Of a stretch of 64,000 nt of DNA, positions 46,201-55,939 are shown piece after piece; the stretch's first letter is position 1; each line of letters opens with the position of its first letter. The notes below the pieces were generated by a model, which ran no database searches, was not told the DNA's origin, and saw nothing but the letters and a program-made list of their open reading frames with translations. The translations under genes and the position numbers were made by a program. The DNA is from Phoronis australis (lineage: Eukaryota > Phoronida > Phoronidae). The DNA lies in assembly GCA_002633005.1 (NCBI GenBank), contig NMRA01000530.1, positions 1 to 64,000 of the forward strand, in the 5' to 3' direction.

Positions 46201-49200
46201 AATGCTTTTGAGTGTGGCCTAGTGCGATAGATGCCCGCTTTCTTTACTCGAGGTCGGGGGTTCGAGTCCCATTGGGCCACGACTCTAGACCCTTGAGTCA
46301 GGTTTCAAGGTCCTCAGCTCGGCTTTAACCAAAAATATATCAAAGTATAAGAGCGTTTCAGATGATCAGTGCAATGGGTCCACATGCGCAGCATCGCCCG
46401 TCTGGTAAAACGTGTACCACACCGCCTGCAGCTATTTTTATATATTTAATGCTTTTTGCTGTCTATAAAACAAGTTTGATGGCAATGGGGATCTTCAACA
46501 TATCAAACCTTGTAATATTTGATAGTAGGCGCATTTACAGTGAAGTCTAATAAAATGACATATACTCAGTGTTAGTTGCACGGAAAACCTTTTTTGAGTT
46601 GTTTTAGCATTATTCCAATTGTCTTGCTGAAATTTTGCGGTTTTAAGAAAGGGACCAAAAACATCTGAAAATATTGCACGGGCCTTCGCGACTTCGAGCA
46701 GCATTGAAAATTATTTAGAAACGTCTTAATATTGATTTTAACTTTTTCAAATTTTGTTTGCTGTTCGCTCTTTCGAGAAACGACGGCAGGTTTTTGCAAG
46801 TTGATAGTCCCAAAATCGGACACAGAGATCATTCGGAAAATTTGCGCCCCTATGAAAGTACGTGTTCTTGGTAAATCTGCATAATTTTTAACAGCCATAA
46901 TTCTGTCACGGAAGCTAACTTTTAATTTGGACTACAAGCGGTTATCAAATTGTTCGTTAGTCAAAATAGATGCGATTTTTGGGATTGGAAAGGAATACCA
47001 GATCGTTTTTGTTTAAGACCAAGCAATACAACTTGACGTGTCACACCGTGTTATTTTTCCTGGAACAAACTGTCAGCTCTTTGCGAGACTAAAATCAATT
47101 CTTGTCTGATTAAAGAGCAAGCGATATATGGTCTACATCAAAGGTTAGTTTGTTTAACAGAACGCTGGTTTAAAATAGATTCAATTGAAGACTTGAAATT
47201 CAAGCCACAGGAAGGAATGGAGGAAACTTAAGGCACATTCAACTTCTCTTCAAGCGCCATTCACAGACCAATACAATGAAACGAACCGCATTCCTGCAAT
47301 ATTTTTTCAACGGCTACCTTTAAAATGCTTGCCAAAAAATTACGCGTCACGTAGAACATCACTTAGCACTCAAGAGGTTTTAAACGCCGCGATGTCGTGT
47401 GAATGTGAAAGTACTTCCATGTCACCCAGATTTCAATGAAGAACAACTTTTATACCACAATATTAGCGTCAAATGGCAGATACAACCGTGTAATAACCCA
47501 TAAAGTTATCTCACTAGTGAGATAACGATTTGGCGGGAAACCGAGGACGGAGTCGAACCCCGGACCTTGGAATTGCTGGTCGCACCACTACACCATGCAG
47601 CGACTGACGTCATCAAGAGTGAAAATAGAGCACGCGCAATAATCACACGTTCAACAATCCGCATTGTACTGTACTTATACGCTACGAAAAATAAGACACA
47701 TAATTTCCATAAAAATGATATCTTAATTCAGTGAAATTTCTCTCTCATGTCCTCTTACTAGTAAATCACCGATCTCCAGTTTGAATGCGGGTATCGTGTC
47801 GTCAGGATCTTTGACTTGAGAATTATATTCAGCTACCAGTGGTAACCTACTTTAGCAGACGATAATTTCCCGGTCGAAGCTTAGCGTGAAAAAACGCGTT
47901 TTAAGCTATAATAGTTGGTAAACCTGAATTTATAAATTCAATTTTTTTCTGTTATATTTAAGTTTTCAATTGGTTTTGAGTAAAAGCATTATTTGACAAA
48001 AATAGCCCGGCTTTTCTTAAAAGGTCACGACCTCCGACCCCGGGCCTCTGACATAGAAAGTAGTTACAAAGTCGTGGAGAGTCAGAAAAGGTAAATCGAT
48101 TCATTGCAATGTTTCTCGTGTAGTATGTGGTATAAATAGATTATTACATGTTCTCAGCATTTATCCCCCTTATCTAGAGCCCTCGTGGATTTTTGAGAAT
48201 TATCACCCTCGGGGCTAACGCCCCTCGGGCGATAATTCTCCAAAATCCACTCGGGCTCTAGATAACGGGGGATAACGACTTCGCCATGTAATAATCTATA
48301 TTTATCACACTGCTGTTGTGATATATATTGTCGCACGCGACACATATATTGTCACCGATGCGACAATATCCGTCGAGTGCGCAAAAAGATGATATCAATA
48401 TCGACACGTGTTGTCGCTGTGGCGTCAGCATGTGTCGAGTGCAACAATATATGTCGCAACGCAAGCGGTCATTAACAAGACCAAAAACATTTTTTTTTAC
48501 AATTCGGAGTGAATTTCTAGTATTAATTGCGAGGGCGTACATGCTTTAAGCCCAAATAGTTGTCTTAATTTAGCGTTTCTGTTGAAGTTAACTAAGTCTT
48601 GTTACGGTAAGTAATATTACGAATGAGCTAAAATGACTGAATTTTTTTTTTGTTTTTTGGCAGGTAAATACCGAGGAAATGCAGCTTTAAGTTACGATTT
48701 CATGAAGCAGACGTAGCCTTCTAATTACAATTTTGTTTAATCTTCCTAAGGTTTTCATGCCATCGGGAAATTATATAAACGCACGGGTGGTGAACGGAAG
48801 AACACCGTATTTCGACATGAATATCCAGCAAGCCAAGCCACACAGAAAACTACGTGGAACCTGTGTCAAACTCAACGACACCTTCGTGGGTCCAAATGAC
48901 CGCGTCATTCAGCCGGGAAGTGCCAAATTTCCAGATGAATTTTTCGACGCGTGGAGGTAAGCTAAGCGTAAGTTAACACCGAAAGGCTCCTTTTTATGGA
49001 AATAGTACGACTGACAGTGATGCTACATGTTTGTGCAGAACGATAATTCGCTCTTACTCACACAGAAATGAGTAGTGTTCACTCTTGATTAAACGAATAA
49101 GGTGAATAGTAGACTTACATATTCAAAATAATTATGCTACTAAAATTCACAAACTGTAACCCGTGTCCAACCACAGAAAATCACAAAAAGCATATTGTAA

Positions 49201-52200
49201 CCCGTGTTTCTTAACAGGGCCAATTTGGCGCAAAAGTCGAATCTTAGAAACACAGAATGATTTTCAGTTAAAAACAAAATAAACTTATATTAAAACAAGC
49301 ACACATTTCCAGAATCCTTTAAAACTGTATAAGTGCATTTCCGACAATTTCGATAACACACAACTACCAGGAACAATCGCTCATGAGTTCACCTGTGTCA
49401 GTACAGAAATTTCCGGATATACCTGTAAAACTTTGCCTCATCGAGGATTCAGAGCCACGTAAGCAGGGTGAGTTAATGTCGCTAATGTCTCACTTGTAAA
49501 GCAAGATCTCGCGAGATGTCACCGTTTTTTAAATGATAGCACATGATTTTGACCAGACGTTCTCGCCGCGAGACATTTAATGAACTCTACCCTAGTATGC
49601 AAGATTATATACATGTAGTGACGCCTCTGAGGAGAAGGCCTTACATGATTGAAGTGTCACCACGATTTTCCTTTTTCTCACAACGACTTTGAATGGAGTA
49701 TTCCTTTAAATGTATAAGTTAATCAGTTTTGCTGAATACGATTTTCTATCGTAAGGAAGCCCGTTGTTTGCCATGACACACATCGGCATCAAATATTTAT
49801 GTATTTACATGTACCAGACTTTTTAATGTACGAAAAAGTGATGATTTCAATTTTGAATTACTTTCTACAATTCTGGCGCTGACAGGCTTTTGTTACTTCG
49901 CAAAGCACTCACGTGTTTAAAGCACCACGAAATTAAATAAACACAGATATCTATATAAATTTAAGAACACAAGAAATGATGCTAACGAAAGACCCACGGG
50001 AGATTTTGAAGAAAGCTAAGACCGCTATACACCAAGCGAAGACTCACTGCAAATGCGATGTGAACGGACGGGTTCAGTGTGACAAAAACTTCAACTACAG
50101 GACGTCTGAAATGAAGGTATTACGGAACATTTTGGAGCTAGCAAGTTGTGTATAAGAAAAGATATGCCAATAAATAAATGAATGAATAAAAAGTACCCCT
50201 AAGACAGTGAAATATTAGCCATTCTTAGCTCCATTCTTAAGAGATCCGTTTGACAAAAAGACCCCAAATGTCTCACAAGGCATCGCCAATCATTACCTAT
50301 AATTCTGTAAAAGTGAAATAAAACAACACGTTTGTTCAAGAACTTGATGTATTTTTAAGGGGTTTACATCGAATTTTGATGATTTATTGGTGTAAAACAA
50401 TGAATTCAAACGATAAGTGGACACCAGTAAGAGTGTTGTGAACTGCTGAACAGACTGCATTCGAACCGATTACGTCATTGGTTAATTTCAACACCTCCGT
50501 CTACCCGTTGGGAGTCAGGTAAAGCAACTGAACTTGCTTTTATCAAGTGGAACTAATCAATCTAAATTGATACAAAATAGGTGGTTGTTTTGGGTGGCAT
50601 TCTCCTTTAAGAGGGAGGTGTTTTGTTTATACCCAATGAAAGTAAAACTCCAACGAAACGCGGACAAAATTCAGTCTCATTTTCTAAGATTTTTTTCAGT
50701 ACGTCAATACTGATGGTTTGCGTGAGATCACAGAAAATTTGAAACATCAGATGCGTCGAAGAAGAAACATTGACTACAACCGACACACTCATCGGAACGA
50801 CCTACAGTACAGCGACTTTGAAAAGGACAAACATGGTGAGAGTATGATAATTCTTCTGTTTAGTATCTCGTCGTCGCCGCATCTACTGAAATAAAAAGGA
50901 CAAACGTTTAAATATTTCAGTCGAAAAATCAACCAGAGCAATGTTCATGGTCTTTGGTTCTATAAAACACACATTGAACGTCCCATAGAATGCTTTTGAT
51001 TTTTATGAATATATTATTTGTAGAACTCGGCTTACTTGACGTAGTCCTTAGATAAAGCTGCAACGGCCGCAGAATAGACAAGACGTTTCCAATAGCTTTA
51101 CTGGGTTGATGATTGGGGGAAAGGCATTAATTAGAGCAGACTCTTGTAACCTCAACAGACTTACAGAGTCGGTTACAAGGATGTAGTCTCGAGACTGTCT
51201 TTGTTGGTCAAAGACATCAATAAATCAGGACAAATACCGACTTTCTCAATACGTAGCATTAGAGGTTTTGAAGAAAAAAATTGTGTCGATTTTGAATATT
51301 TTAGTGTCCAAGCGCAGTGCGCCGACTTGGCCCACCGCAAGTGGAATAACGGAAATGGCAGCGAGACGACATTGTTCCTCGTTGTTGAGTGGTGCAAAAG
51401 CAACGGCTTGTCAGTCAGTTCTCAGCGTAACAAAAGATGCCTATGTCGATAGCTGTATGGAAGATATTTTCGTAAGTAGTCTGTGTTACATTTGTGATCG
51501 TCCACGCCCTGACTTCTGAGTGACAAAGTTAATTGCTGCTCATACGAAAAAGTGAGGTTAAATGAACCATAAAAACATATGTTATACTTCTGGATTCATT
51601 TTGGACTGTTCAAAGATCTCTCGAAATATTGTTCCGGTCTCTGTCTCGAAGTATTTCACTTGCGTCTGTGAGTACTTACTTGTAGCATTTACAGTACTTG
51701 TCGCTCAGAAGGGGAGTGTTTTTCACGACGAGAGCTAGGTTGCGCTTTTTCAATAAATTTCCTTCGAAAGAATTCATTTTATGGTTAGGATCTCAATAAA
51801 AATATATATTTTGTACCAGCATTCTAAAGGATACTATTTTAAAAAAACAAAAACAAAACAAAATGTTTACAATTTCAAGAATAAACTGGTTCCTCTTTAT
51901 TCCTACTTGGGGAATTTTATCCTTGAAGGAGGGTTTCCATAAACCGTAAAAATGGTTGAGTATCCCGCGGGCGAGTGGCATCAGGTGGAAAAATATAACA
52001 TATTTTAATGTTGAATATCCAACCGGCTAACGACGTCGAGTCGACATTGACCTAACTTTTGAATTTTCTATGTCAGAGGTCACTGTTGAAGTAGTGCGGG
52101 GTGTGAATTCAGAAAACATTATTACATGGCCGTATTGCACTCGACTAATTCAACGCGTATGAGATTAAAAGTAGTTCCTCTTTACTACTGCTTGGGGAAT

Positions 52201-55200
52201 TTTATCCTGATGAGAGGGTTTCCAAATTTCTAAGCGGCATAACCCCTGAAAATAGTATTATCTCTTGGTCAACTTCCATCAGGTGGAAAAGTATAACATA
52301 TTTTAATATTAAATATCCACATTATTTCACCAGTACTTCGATGGCCTTGAGGCCGGGCAAGCTATAGCTGGTAACTTGGACGCAGTCTGTAAAGACGCGT
52401 TAATTGACCAGCAAAAAGTCAACGAGAAGCCGGACGGAACTCTGGCTTACCCAAAGGAGTTTGAATCATTCTGCCCAAACATGTGCAACCTACACGGAAA
52501 GTGCAAGAGTGGAAAATGCATTTGCTACGCGGGGTATGGCTCAGAGGACTGCTCGGTGAACTTAAAGGAACCGCCTACTGTCGATGGATTCGTTGGGTAA
52601 CGTATTGTCTCCGACAGCGTGTCATTTATTATTTAATAATAAAAGAAGCAGTTCCCGAAGTTAAATTAGAAATTAACCTACAAATCCTTGTTTATCTTGG
52701 AGAGACATTTTCAGTGTAAATCACTTGATGTGTAGCAATAGATGACATAACCCGGCACAGCCAAAGGTCCGATGGTTTTTGCATTCCATTGAGCAAATAA
52801 GAATGACCAACACAGGTTGTGTTCAATGGCTATTAGGATATTAATTTTGTTTATTCAGTGGAAGTGAAGGCAGAACCAAGATGCAGCCCTTTTGCAGGAC
52901 AGTCTACATCGCGTTTTTTGTTCAGTTGGTAGTAGGCTAAATGCACGATAGTGGATAAGCAATTATTGCAGAATTACCTTTAAGACAAGTAGGAATTCAC
53001 TGAACGTTAAATGAAAAACTGCTGCGTTCACGATTACCTTTTGGTAAACAGATCGCCGCAAACTCAAACTATCCAATCATCTGCACCGTTGTGGAAGAAG
53101 AGGACATAAGACGTCCATCGGATTCATTTTAGTCAAAAACTTCATGAAGAGATTTTAACGCAAGTTATGCCAGTCGAATCTTGAACCCAAAAATGCTCAT
53201 TCAACACAACTCCAAGTATTTTTAAACTTATTAGTTGAATTTAATATGAAATTTCAGTTGAATTTTTATTTTGGTGGTGCACCGCCTCCTAAAATGGTGC
53301 AAAGGGCATCTTTAATCACTTTATCCAAAGCCGAAGGCCTGTCTATTAATTAGAAAGTGTTTACTATGAAGCTTTTTCCAAGTATATTATGTTTTACGCA
53401 TATGAGATTCTAGTTAGCACTTAACTTAGAAACCCTGGACATGGGATGCGTAGCACTGAAATAAGTGAAGGGGGTATAACCCCCTGCCCCCCCCCCCTTA
53501 TGGAGTGCGCCACCTACATTACATGTGTGCTAGATTCGAGCCACACTCTCCAAAGTCAAACTCGTGTTCAGGATCGAACTCAGAATACACATATGTACAT
53601 GTATGTATGTATGTATGCATATATATATATAAATGTGTGTATGTATGTAAGTTCGTGCATGTGTACTAGTTATTACCTGAAATTTTGTAATAAATTTGGA
53701 CAAAATCACGTCGACTTTTTAAGGTATTTTTCATAATGTTATCACGTGATTTTCCAGCGGTCAATCGTGTGACGCGAGTCGGGTACCGTGCTTTGAACTA
53801 TATCCTCTGGTGTCAAATGTCCTCAACACAACGACACTCAGATGTCTCTACTCAACTACATTGGTGAGTAAGCCCTGTACATATTATCGTTTACTTTTAC
53901 TCTGAACAGTTAGTGACCGACTTTTGCTAAGCAGCATGCGGGAAATCGAAAGTCTTCATTGGTGACGCTCGACAGTTTTTGCTGGTTCTGGGCTTAAACA
54001 AAATCAGTTCAGCAACACACAGCTCCACCTCTCTGGACAAAACAGGAAATTATAAAGAGTGATCAGGAGAGAAGACTACAAAACGTTTCACAAACTCCAA
54101 TAAAACTTATTAATCAAAGAAAGTTATAAATATAAGTAAAGTATGCCCAAGAAGCTGCCGTAAGAATCTAAAATTACATATTCTTCTCAAAAGAAGACTC
54201 TCAAATGAATTTTGAAAAAAAAATTCATTTTCAGGATGGAAAGCTGCATAAACTTTCAATGCAAGCAAAGTTCGTTGATTTCCGACAAGTTTCGTGCGAA
54301 GTGCCGTTTGCTTTGGATCGAGTATCTATAGGAAGTAAGTAAGGATCAGAATATCTCAAAAACGCTCAGAAACGAATTTCACAGAAGGCATATATTGCTA
54401 TTTAGTGGGATTTAAGGCAGTTTTTCTATTCGAAGCACTGAGATTTGCTGGACGTTCCCGAACTTGACGCTATCACACAACTAAGGAAACAGGAGCCCGT
54501 TCCAAGAAAACTAACTTCAGAGGCGGATCTACAGGGGGTTCAACCCCCCCTCGGGACAGGATCAAAAATAAAAATTGAAAAAAATCCGCCAGAAAAACGA
54601 AATTAGCTACCAAAAACCACAAAACATCTTACACGGGGAAACCCCCTGCCGACCTTCCTTCCGCTCGGCGCTACGCGCTTCGGATTCGCTCGAATCCAAA
54701 CCCCCCCTTACTGAAAACGTAGATCTGCCACTGAACTTAGATAAGACAAATATTTATATTTAGTCAAGTTTAAGATCACAAGTCGACATCAAGAAAAGAG
54801 ATGTTAAGTTTGACTTAAGTTTTTGATTTAAGTTTTGTCCTAATTTTGACAAATTAACTTGCCAGATGTGAAAGTTTCTAAGTTTGGAAGTCGAGACAAA
54901 TACAAGACTTAAGTAAAAAATGAACTTAAGTTAGTTTCCTGGAACGGGCCCCAGAGCTTTAAATGTAAGAACATGAAGCACCCAAGAACAAGTCTTAATA
55001 AAGTATTCTCCAAACATGTGCTATTCTTTGTTGAAAATGTGAATCACAGTGGTTGAAACAGATGTAGATTAGGACTACACTAGCAAAGAACTGTATAATT
55101 GGCACCTTAGGTTTCCCTGTACCAGCTTCCCCACTACGTGGCTGCACTCACTTGTTGGCGAATGGATTTGTCCATTTCAGAGGAGCAAATTCGAACATTA

Positions 55201-55845
55201 GATGTATCTCTGACGAACGATGTGAAAACGTTCAGCAAGCCTCTGTCGTTTACCATATACAGTTCTCAATGTTACGCGTGTAACAGAACGGGCACGTGTA
55301 AATTGAAGGTATGCAACCACTTTTAAGCAATGCTCAATAAAACCGTAATAGAGGGCGACATTGAATAGCAACATCAGCGATAGCGAAGACGAGGATGAGA
55401 ACAACAGTGATTATGGTAACTAACTGTATGAAATATACTGAAGACGAAAAGTCGATATGAAATTTCAAGCTTTCCCCTCTATCACCCTCTAAGAACTTTT
55501 TCCCCAAGCGCATAAAAATGGCAGACTACACGTAGCTCATTTAATTTCCAGCCGCGTAAGTGCGTTATCAATGGAGAATGTTACAACGGAGGTGACACGA
55601 GTCCACGGGACAACTCGCTTTCTTGTATTCCTTCCATATCCACTGACCACTGGGTCGACGCTGCCGGAGGTAGGTGGAGTTAGTTGTTTCATTGACCTTT
55701 CTATTAATTTCTCACGCAGAATTCTGCAAGATCACAATCCTAGTGTGCCAAGCAGTCTTATGACCCTTTGACATAATTGTATCACTCAGTCAAGAAGCGA
55801 GACTTCTCATGGTTATCTGCCTTCTTTTCAGTCATCCACAGCTGA
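31161..55845 (+). CDS. VWDE: VWDE-like secreted protein, right copy (VWDE-R)
   Basis: Extracellular von Willebrand factor D and EGF domain protein; vertebrate VWDE is reported as a regeneration blastema factor. Exons: 31161-31200, 33691-34092, 35098-35321, 39526-39647, 40262 to about 40500, 43968-44076 (near-identical extra copy 43068-43176), 45180-45362, 48751-48956, 49966-50116, 50700-50835, 51305-51471, 52334-52596, 53758-53863, 54235-54334, 55126-55308, 55552-55669, and a likely terminal exon 55832-55845. Phases agree from exon 6 through 14, which strongly supports the model. Unresolved: exon 3 to 4 (phase 0 to 2, probably a missing exon), the donor of exon 5, and exon 14 to 15 (phase 1 to 0). 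Order is signal peptide, D8C, pre-vWD, vWD, EGF, then the VWDE C-terminal modules, about 920 aa, without the long EGF array of vertebrate VWDE. It could be an active gene or a decaying copy. Confidence 0.8.
33691..34092 (+). CDS. VWDE: VWDE-R exon 2, D8C domain
   Basis: 402 nt, acceptor CTGCAG, donor GTAAGT. D8C landmarks: SDPCNNPTI, MCDKNLAEGWYRFQVPGG, KCGTYLP, GDHP, VERQQC, HCLP, IKIKNCGTFYIYYL, CQLAYC. All D8C cysteines of the left copy are kept. Confidence 0.93.
35098..35321 (+). CDS. VWDE: VWDE-R exon 3, module after D8C
   Basis: 224 nt; acceptor TTTAAG, chosen because it alone gives phase 1 entry (AAKGPDEVLQPVLSG). Contains DFMFKCYH and TWYADDDII. Ends NKK in phase 0. Confidence 0.86.
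35767..36040 (+). repeat. 29-bp minisatellite, about nine copies
   Basis: Period 29 bp, each unit starting ACATGTAGTTTTACACGGTT; units are nearly identical. The left arm has a single unit at the matching place (about 4727-4760, reversed), so expansion followed the duplication. Located in the intron after exon 3. Confidence 0.95.
38165..38240 (-). repeat. tRNA-derived SINE head (family 3), right-arm copy
   Basis: Minus-strand A-box TTTGGCTCAGCGGTAGAGCG. Same insertion as 2672-2765, carried by the duplication. Confidence 0.6.
39080..39370 (-). repeat. CCA/ATC-rich microsatellite (right-arm partner)
   Basis: Complement of the triplet-rich block at 1597-1890. Short open frames rich in His/Thr are by-products. 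Confidence 0.85.
39526..39647 (+). CDS. VWDE: VWDE-R exon 4, ESTIPIVC block
   Basis: 122 nt; acceptor CGTAG, donor GTAGGT. Contains EADEDDVILESTIPIVCEPG. The donor at 39648 is supported by the left copy, where the same position reads GTAAGT, and by phase with exon 5. Confidence 0.87.
40262..40500 (+). CDS. VWDE: VWDE-R exon 5, pre-vWD region (3' end disrupted)
   Basis: Acceptor TTCCAG. Reads LVVVEQCKQALNQMIWDAKD, then GLARLSFKLQAVNDYDAG and FPGLSVRNSYHVN. Relative to the left copy an insertion near 40500-40520 brings in a stop (40519-40521). No GT in the phase needed by exon 6 is obvious, so either the donor is non-standard, a small exon is missing, or this copy is damaged here. Confidence 0.75.
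43068..43176 (+). CDS. VWDE: VWDE-R exon 6, first copy (vWD start)
   Basis: Encodes NYFFTMFKLFYRAFRMYHNY, then KTGEFTMYQDEEKDVE. Acceptor TTTCAG, donor GTAATT. Differs from the second copy by Lys for Arg and Met for Val. Probably an assembly duplicate. Confidence 0.6.
43968..44076 (+). CDS. VWDE: VWDE-R exon 6, second copy (vWD start)
   Basis: Aligns with the vertebrate VWDE vWD opening (FTDPHIITFDG followed by YDNFKTGTFVLYK). Here NYKTGEFTVYQ is kept but the DPH and FDG signature is replaced by MFRLFYRAFR. Phase 2 in, phase 0 out, joining exon 7 correctly. Confidence 0.82.
45180..45362 (+). CDS. VWDE: VWDE-R exon 7, vWD domain
   Basis: 183 nt; strong acceptor TTTCATTTCAG. Encodes IHAVHNKC, RATCVCGFTAREGSEVVKLE and VCNN. 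CVCGF.AREG matches the CNCGFVAKEGGD segment of VWDE. Confidence 0.88.
46213..46335 (+). repeat. tRNA-derived SINE (family 1)
   Basis: tRNA-like head 46213-46281: GTGGCCTAGTGCGATAGATG, later GGGGGTTCGAGTCCC (B box) and a closing GGGCCAC that can pair with the 5' end. A second copy with the same tail lies at 57062-57203, reversed. Confidence 0.75.
47451..48305 (-). mobile_element. Composite SINE/foldback element, long copy
   Basis: Shares left part (to about 47835) and right end with 7153-7637, and has about 300 bp extra between. tRNA-like head on the minus strand near 47540-47605 (GCATGGTGTAGTGGTGCGA and GGGGTTCGACTCC). Palindrome with half-site GTTATCTCACT at 47505-47526. Confidence 0.7.
48131..48305. 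repeat. Foldback hairpin within the composite element
   Basis: A near-perfect inverted repeat of about 80 bp per arm centred at about 48217. Left arm includes AGATTATTACATG, TTATCCCCC, TATCTAGAGCCC and GAGAATTATC; the right arm is the reverse complement. Would fold into a long stem. Confidence 0.85.
48751..48956 (+). CDS. VWDE: VWDE-R exon 8, vWD domain end
   Basis: 206 nt. Reads VFMPSGNYINARVVNG, MNIQQAKPHRKLRGTC, VGPNDRVIQPG and FPDEFFDAWR. Aligns with the VWDE segment ISFSSGAFVRA to NEWR, but the LCGTFDENPENDF signature is replaced by GTCVKLNDTFV. Donor GTAAGC, phase 2. Confidence 0.88.
49966..50116 (+). CDS. VWDE: VWDE-R exon 9
   Basis: 151 nt; the acceptor TTTAAG at 49964 is weak but the only one giving an open frame from phase 2. 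Encodes DPREILKKAKTAIHQAKTHC and CDVNGRVQC. Linker between vWD and the conserved C-terminal block. Confidence 0.75.
50300..50610 (+). repeat. Truncated end of the TTAA/THAP transposon family
   Basis: Matches 24500-24800 along its length and ends in the same GGGTGGCATTCTCCTTTAA. No left terminus found nearby. Lies in the VWDE-R intron between exons 9 and 10. Confidence 0.8.
50700..50835 (+). CDS. VWDE: VWDE-R exon 10
   Basis: 136 nt; acceptor TTTTTTCAG. Encodes YVNTDGLREITENLKHQMRR and RRNIDYNRHTHRND. The RRR stretch resembles the basic, possibly cleaved segment after vWD in VWDE. Phase 1 end. Confidence 0.85.
51305..51471 (+). CDS. VWDE: VWDE-R exon 11
   Basis: 167 nt. Reads TWPTASGITEMAARRHC, ATACQSV and YVDSCMEDIF, matching the ITE...C...C...C..DI block of VWDE. 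Ends phase 0 at GTAAGT. Confidence 0.85.
51880..52330. repeat. Two diverged direct copies of an intronic repeat
   Basis: 51885-52020 and 52168-52320 share CTTGGGGAATTTTATCCT, GAGGGTTTCC, CATCAGGTGGAAAA and TATAACATATTTTAAT in the same order. Confidence 0.75.
52334..52596 (+). CDS. VWDE: VWDE-R exon 12, EGF module
   Basis: 263 nt. An EGF-like module with six cysteines (FCPNMCNLHGKCKSGKCIC, then YAGYGSEDC) follows a linker GLEAGQAIAGNLDAVC. Phase 0 in, phase 2 out, both fitting. Confidence 0.92.
53585..53650 (+). repeat. (ATGT)n/(AT)n microsatellite
   Basis: ACATGTATGTATGTATGTATGC followed by ATATATATAT and TGTGTGTATGTATG. Confidence 0.9.
53758..53863 (+). CDS. VWDE: VWDE-R exon 13
   Basis: 106 nt. 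GQSCDASRVPCFELYPLVSN, then TTLRCLY, matching the cysteine-rich block after the EGF in VWDE (LACLVTK-type). Acceptor TTTCCAG, donor GTGAGT. Confidence 0.86.
54235..54334 (+). CDS. VWDE: VWDE-R exon 14
   Basis: 100 nt; acceptor ATTTTCAG. DGKLHKLSMQAKFVDFRQVS, then CEVPFALDRVSIG. Ends phase 1 at GTAAGT, whereas exon 15 needs phase 0 entry. Confidence 0.85.
54492..54953. mobile_element. MITE, GGGCCCGTTCCAAGAAA family, copy 3, interrupted
   Basis: Left end GAGCCCGTTCCAAGAAAACT, right end CCTGGAACGGGCCCC. Interrupted at 54518-54733 by another MITE. Without the insert it aligns with copy 2. Confidence 0.8.
54518..54733 (+). mobile_element. Nested MITE, CAGTGGCGGATCTAG family, with target duplication
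   Basis: Left CAGAGGCGGATCTAC, right GTAGATCTGCCACTG; 15-bp TIR with two mismatches. AACTT is present directly on both sides (54513-54517 and 54734-54738), a 5-bp target site duplication inside the host MITE. Confidence 0.85.
55126..55308 (+). CDS. VWDE: VWDE-R exon 15
   Basis: Encodes CWRMDLSISEEQ, TFSKPLSFTIYSSQCYACN and CKLK, matching the WxxxISNDG...V.DG.C..C block of VWDE. An alternative acceptor at 55110 (TTAG) gives five more codons in the same frame. Neither fits the phase of exon 14. Confidence 0.8.
55552..55669 (+). CDS. VWDE: VWDE-R exon 16
   Basis: 118 nt; acceptor TTTCCAG. KCVINGECYNGGDTSPRDN, then LSCIPSISTDHWV, matching CNIDGLCYAEGD..P..PC..C.P of VWDE. Ends phase 1. Confidence 0.88.
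55832..55845 (+). CDS. VWDE: VWDE-R predicted terminal exon
   Basis: A strong acceptor (CTTCTTTTCAG, ending 55831) joins exon 16 in phase and reads VIHS then TGA. If right, the protein stops directly after exon 16, without the EGF array of vertebrate VWDE. Prediction rests on splice phase and the nearby AATAAA only. Confidence 0.45.
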
Positions 55846-55933
55846 ACAGTCAAGAACTCATGGCTCAACTAGAGTAGGGCCTATCATCTTTTTAAGTTAT
55901 GCGATTAAATGTAGTACTACATTCCTAGTAGGA

Positions 55934-55939
55934 AATAAA
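55934..55939 (+). terminator. Candidate polyadenylation signal of VWDE-R
   Basis: AATAAA about 90 nt after the predicted stop. Confidence 0.45.

Noticed and set aside
46213-46281. Possible tRNA gene
   Set aside because: Has A and B boxes and some acceptor pairing, but the anticodon arm does not fold and the same non-tRNA tail occurs at 57062, so it is a SINE.
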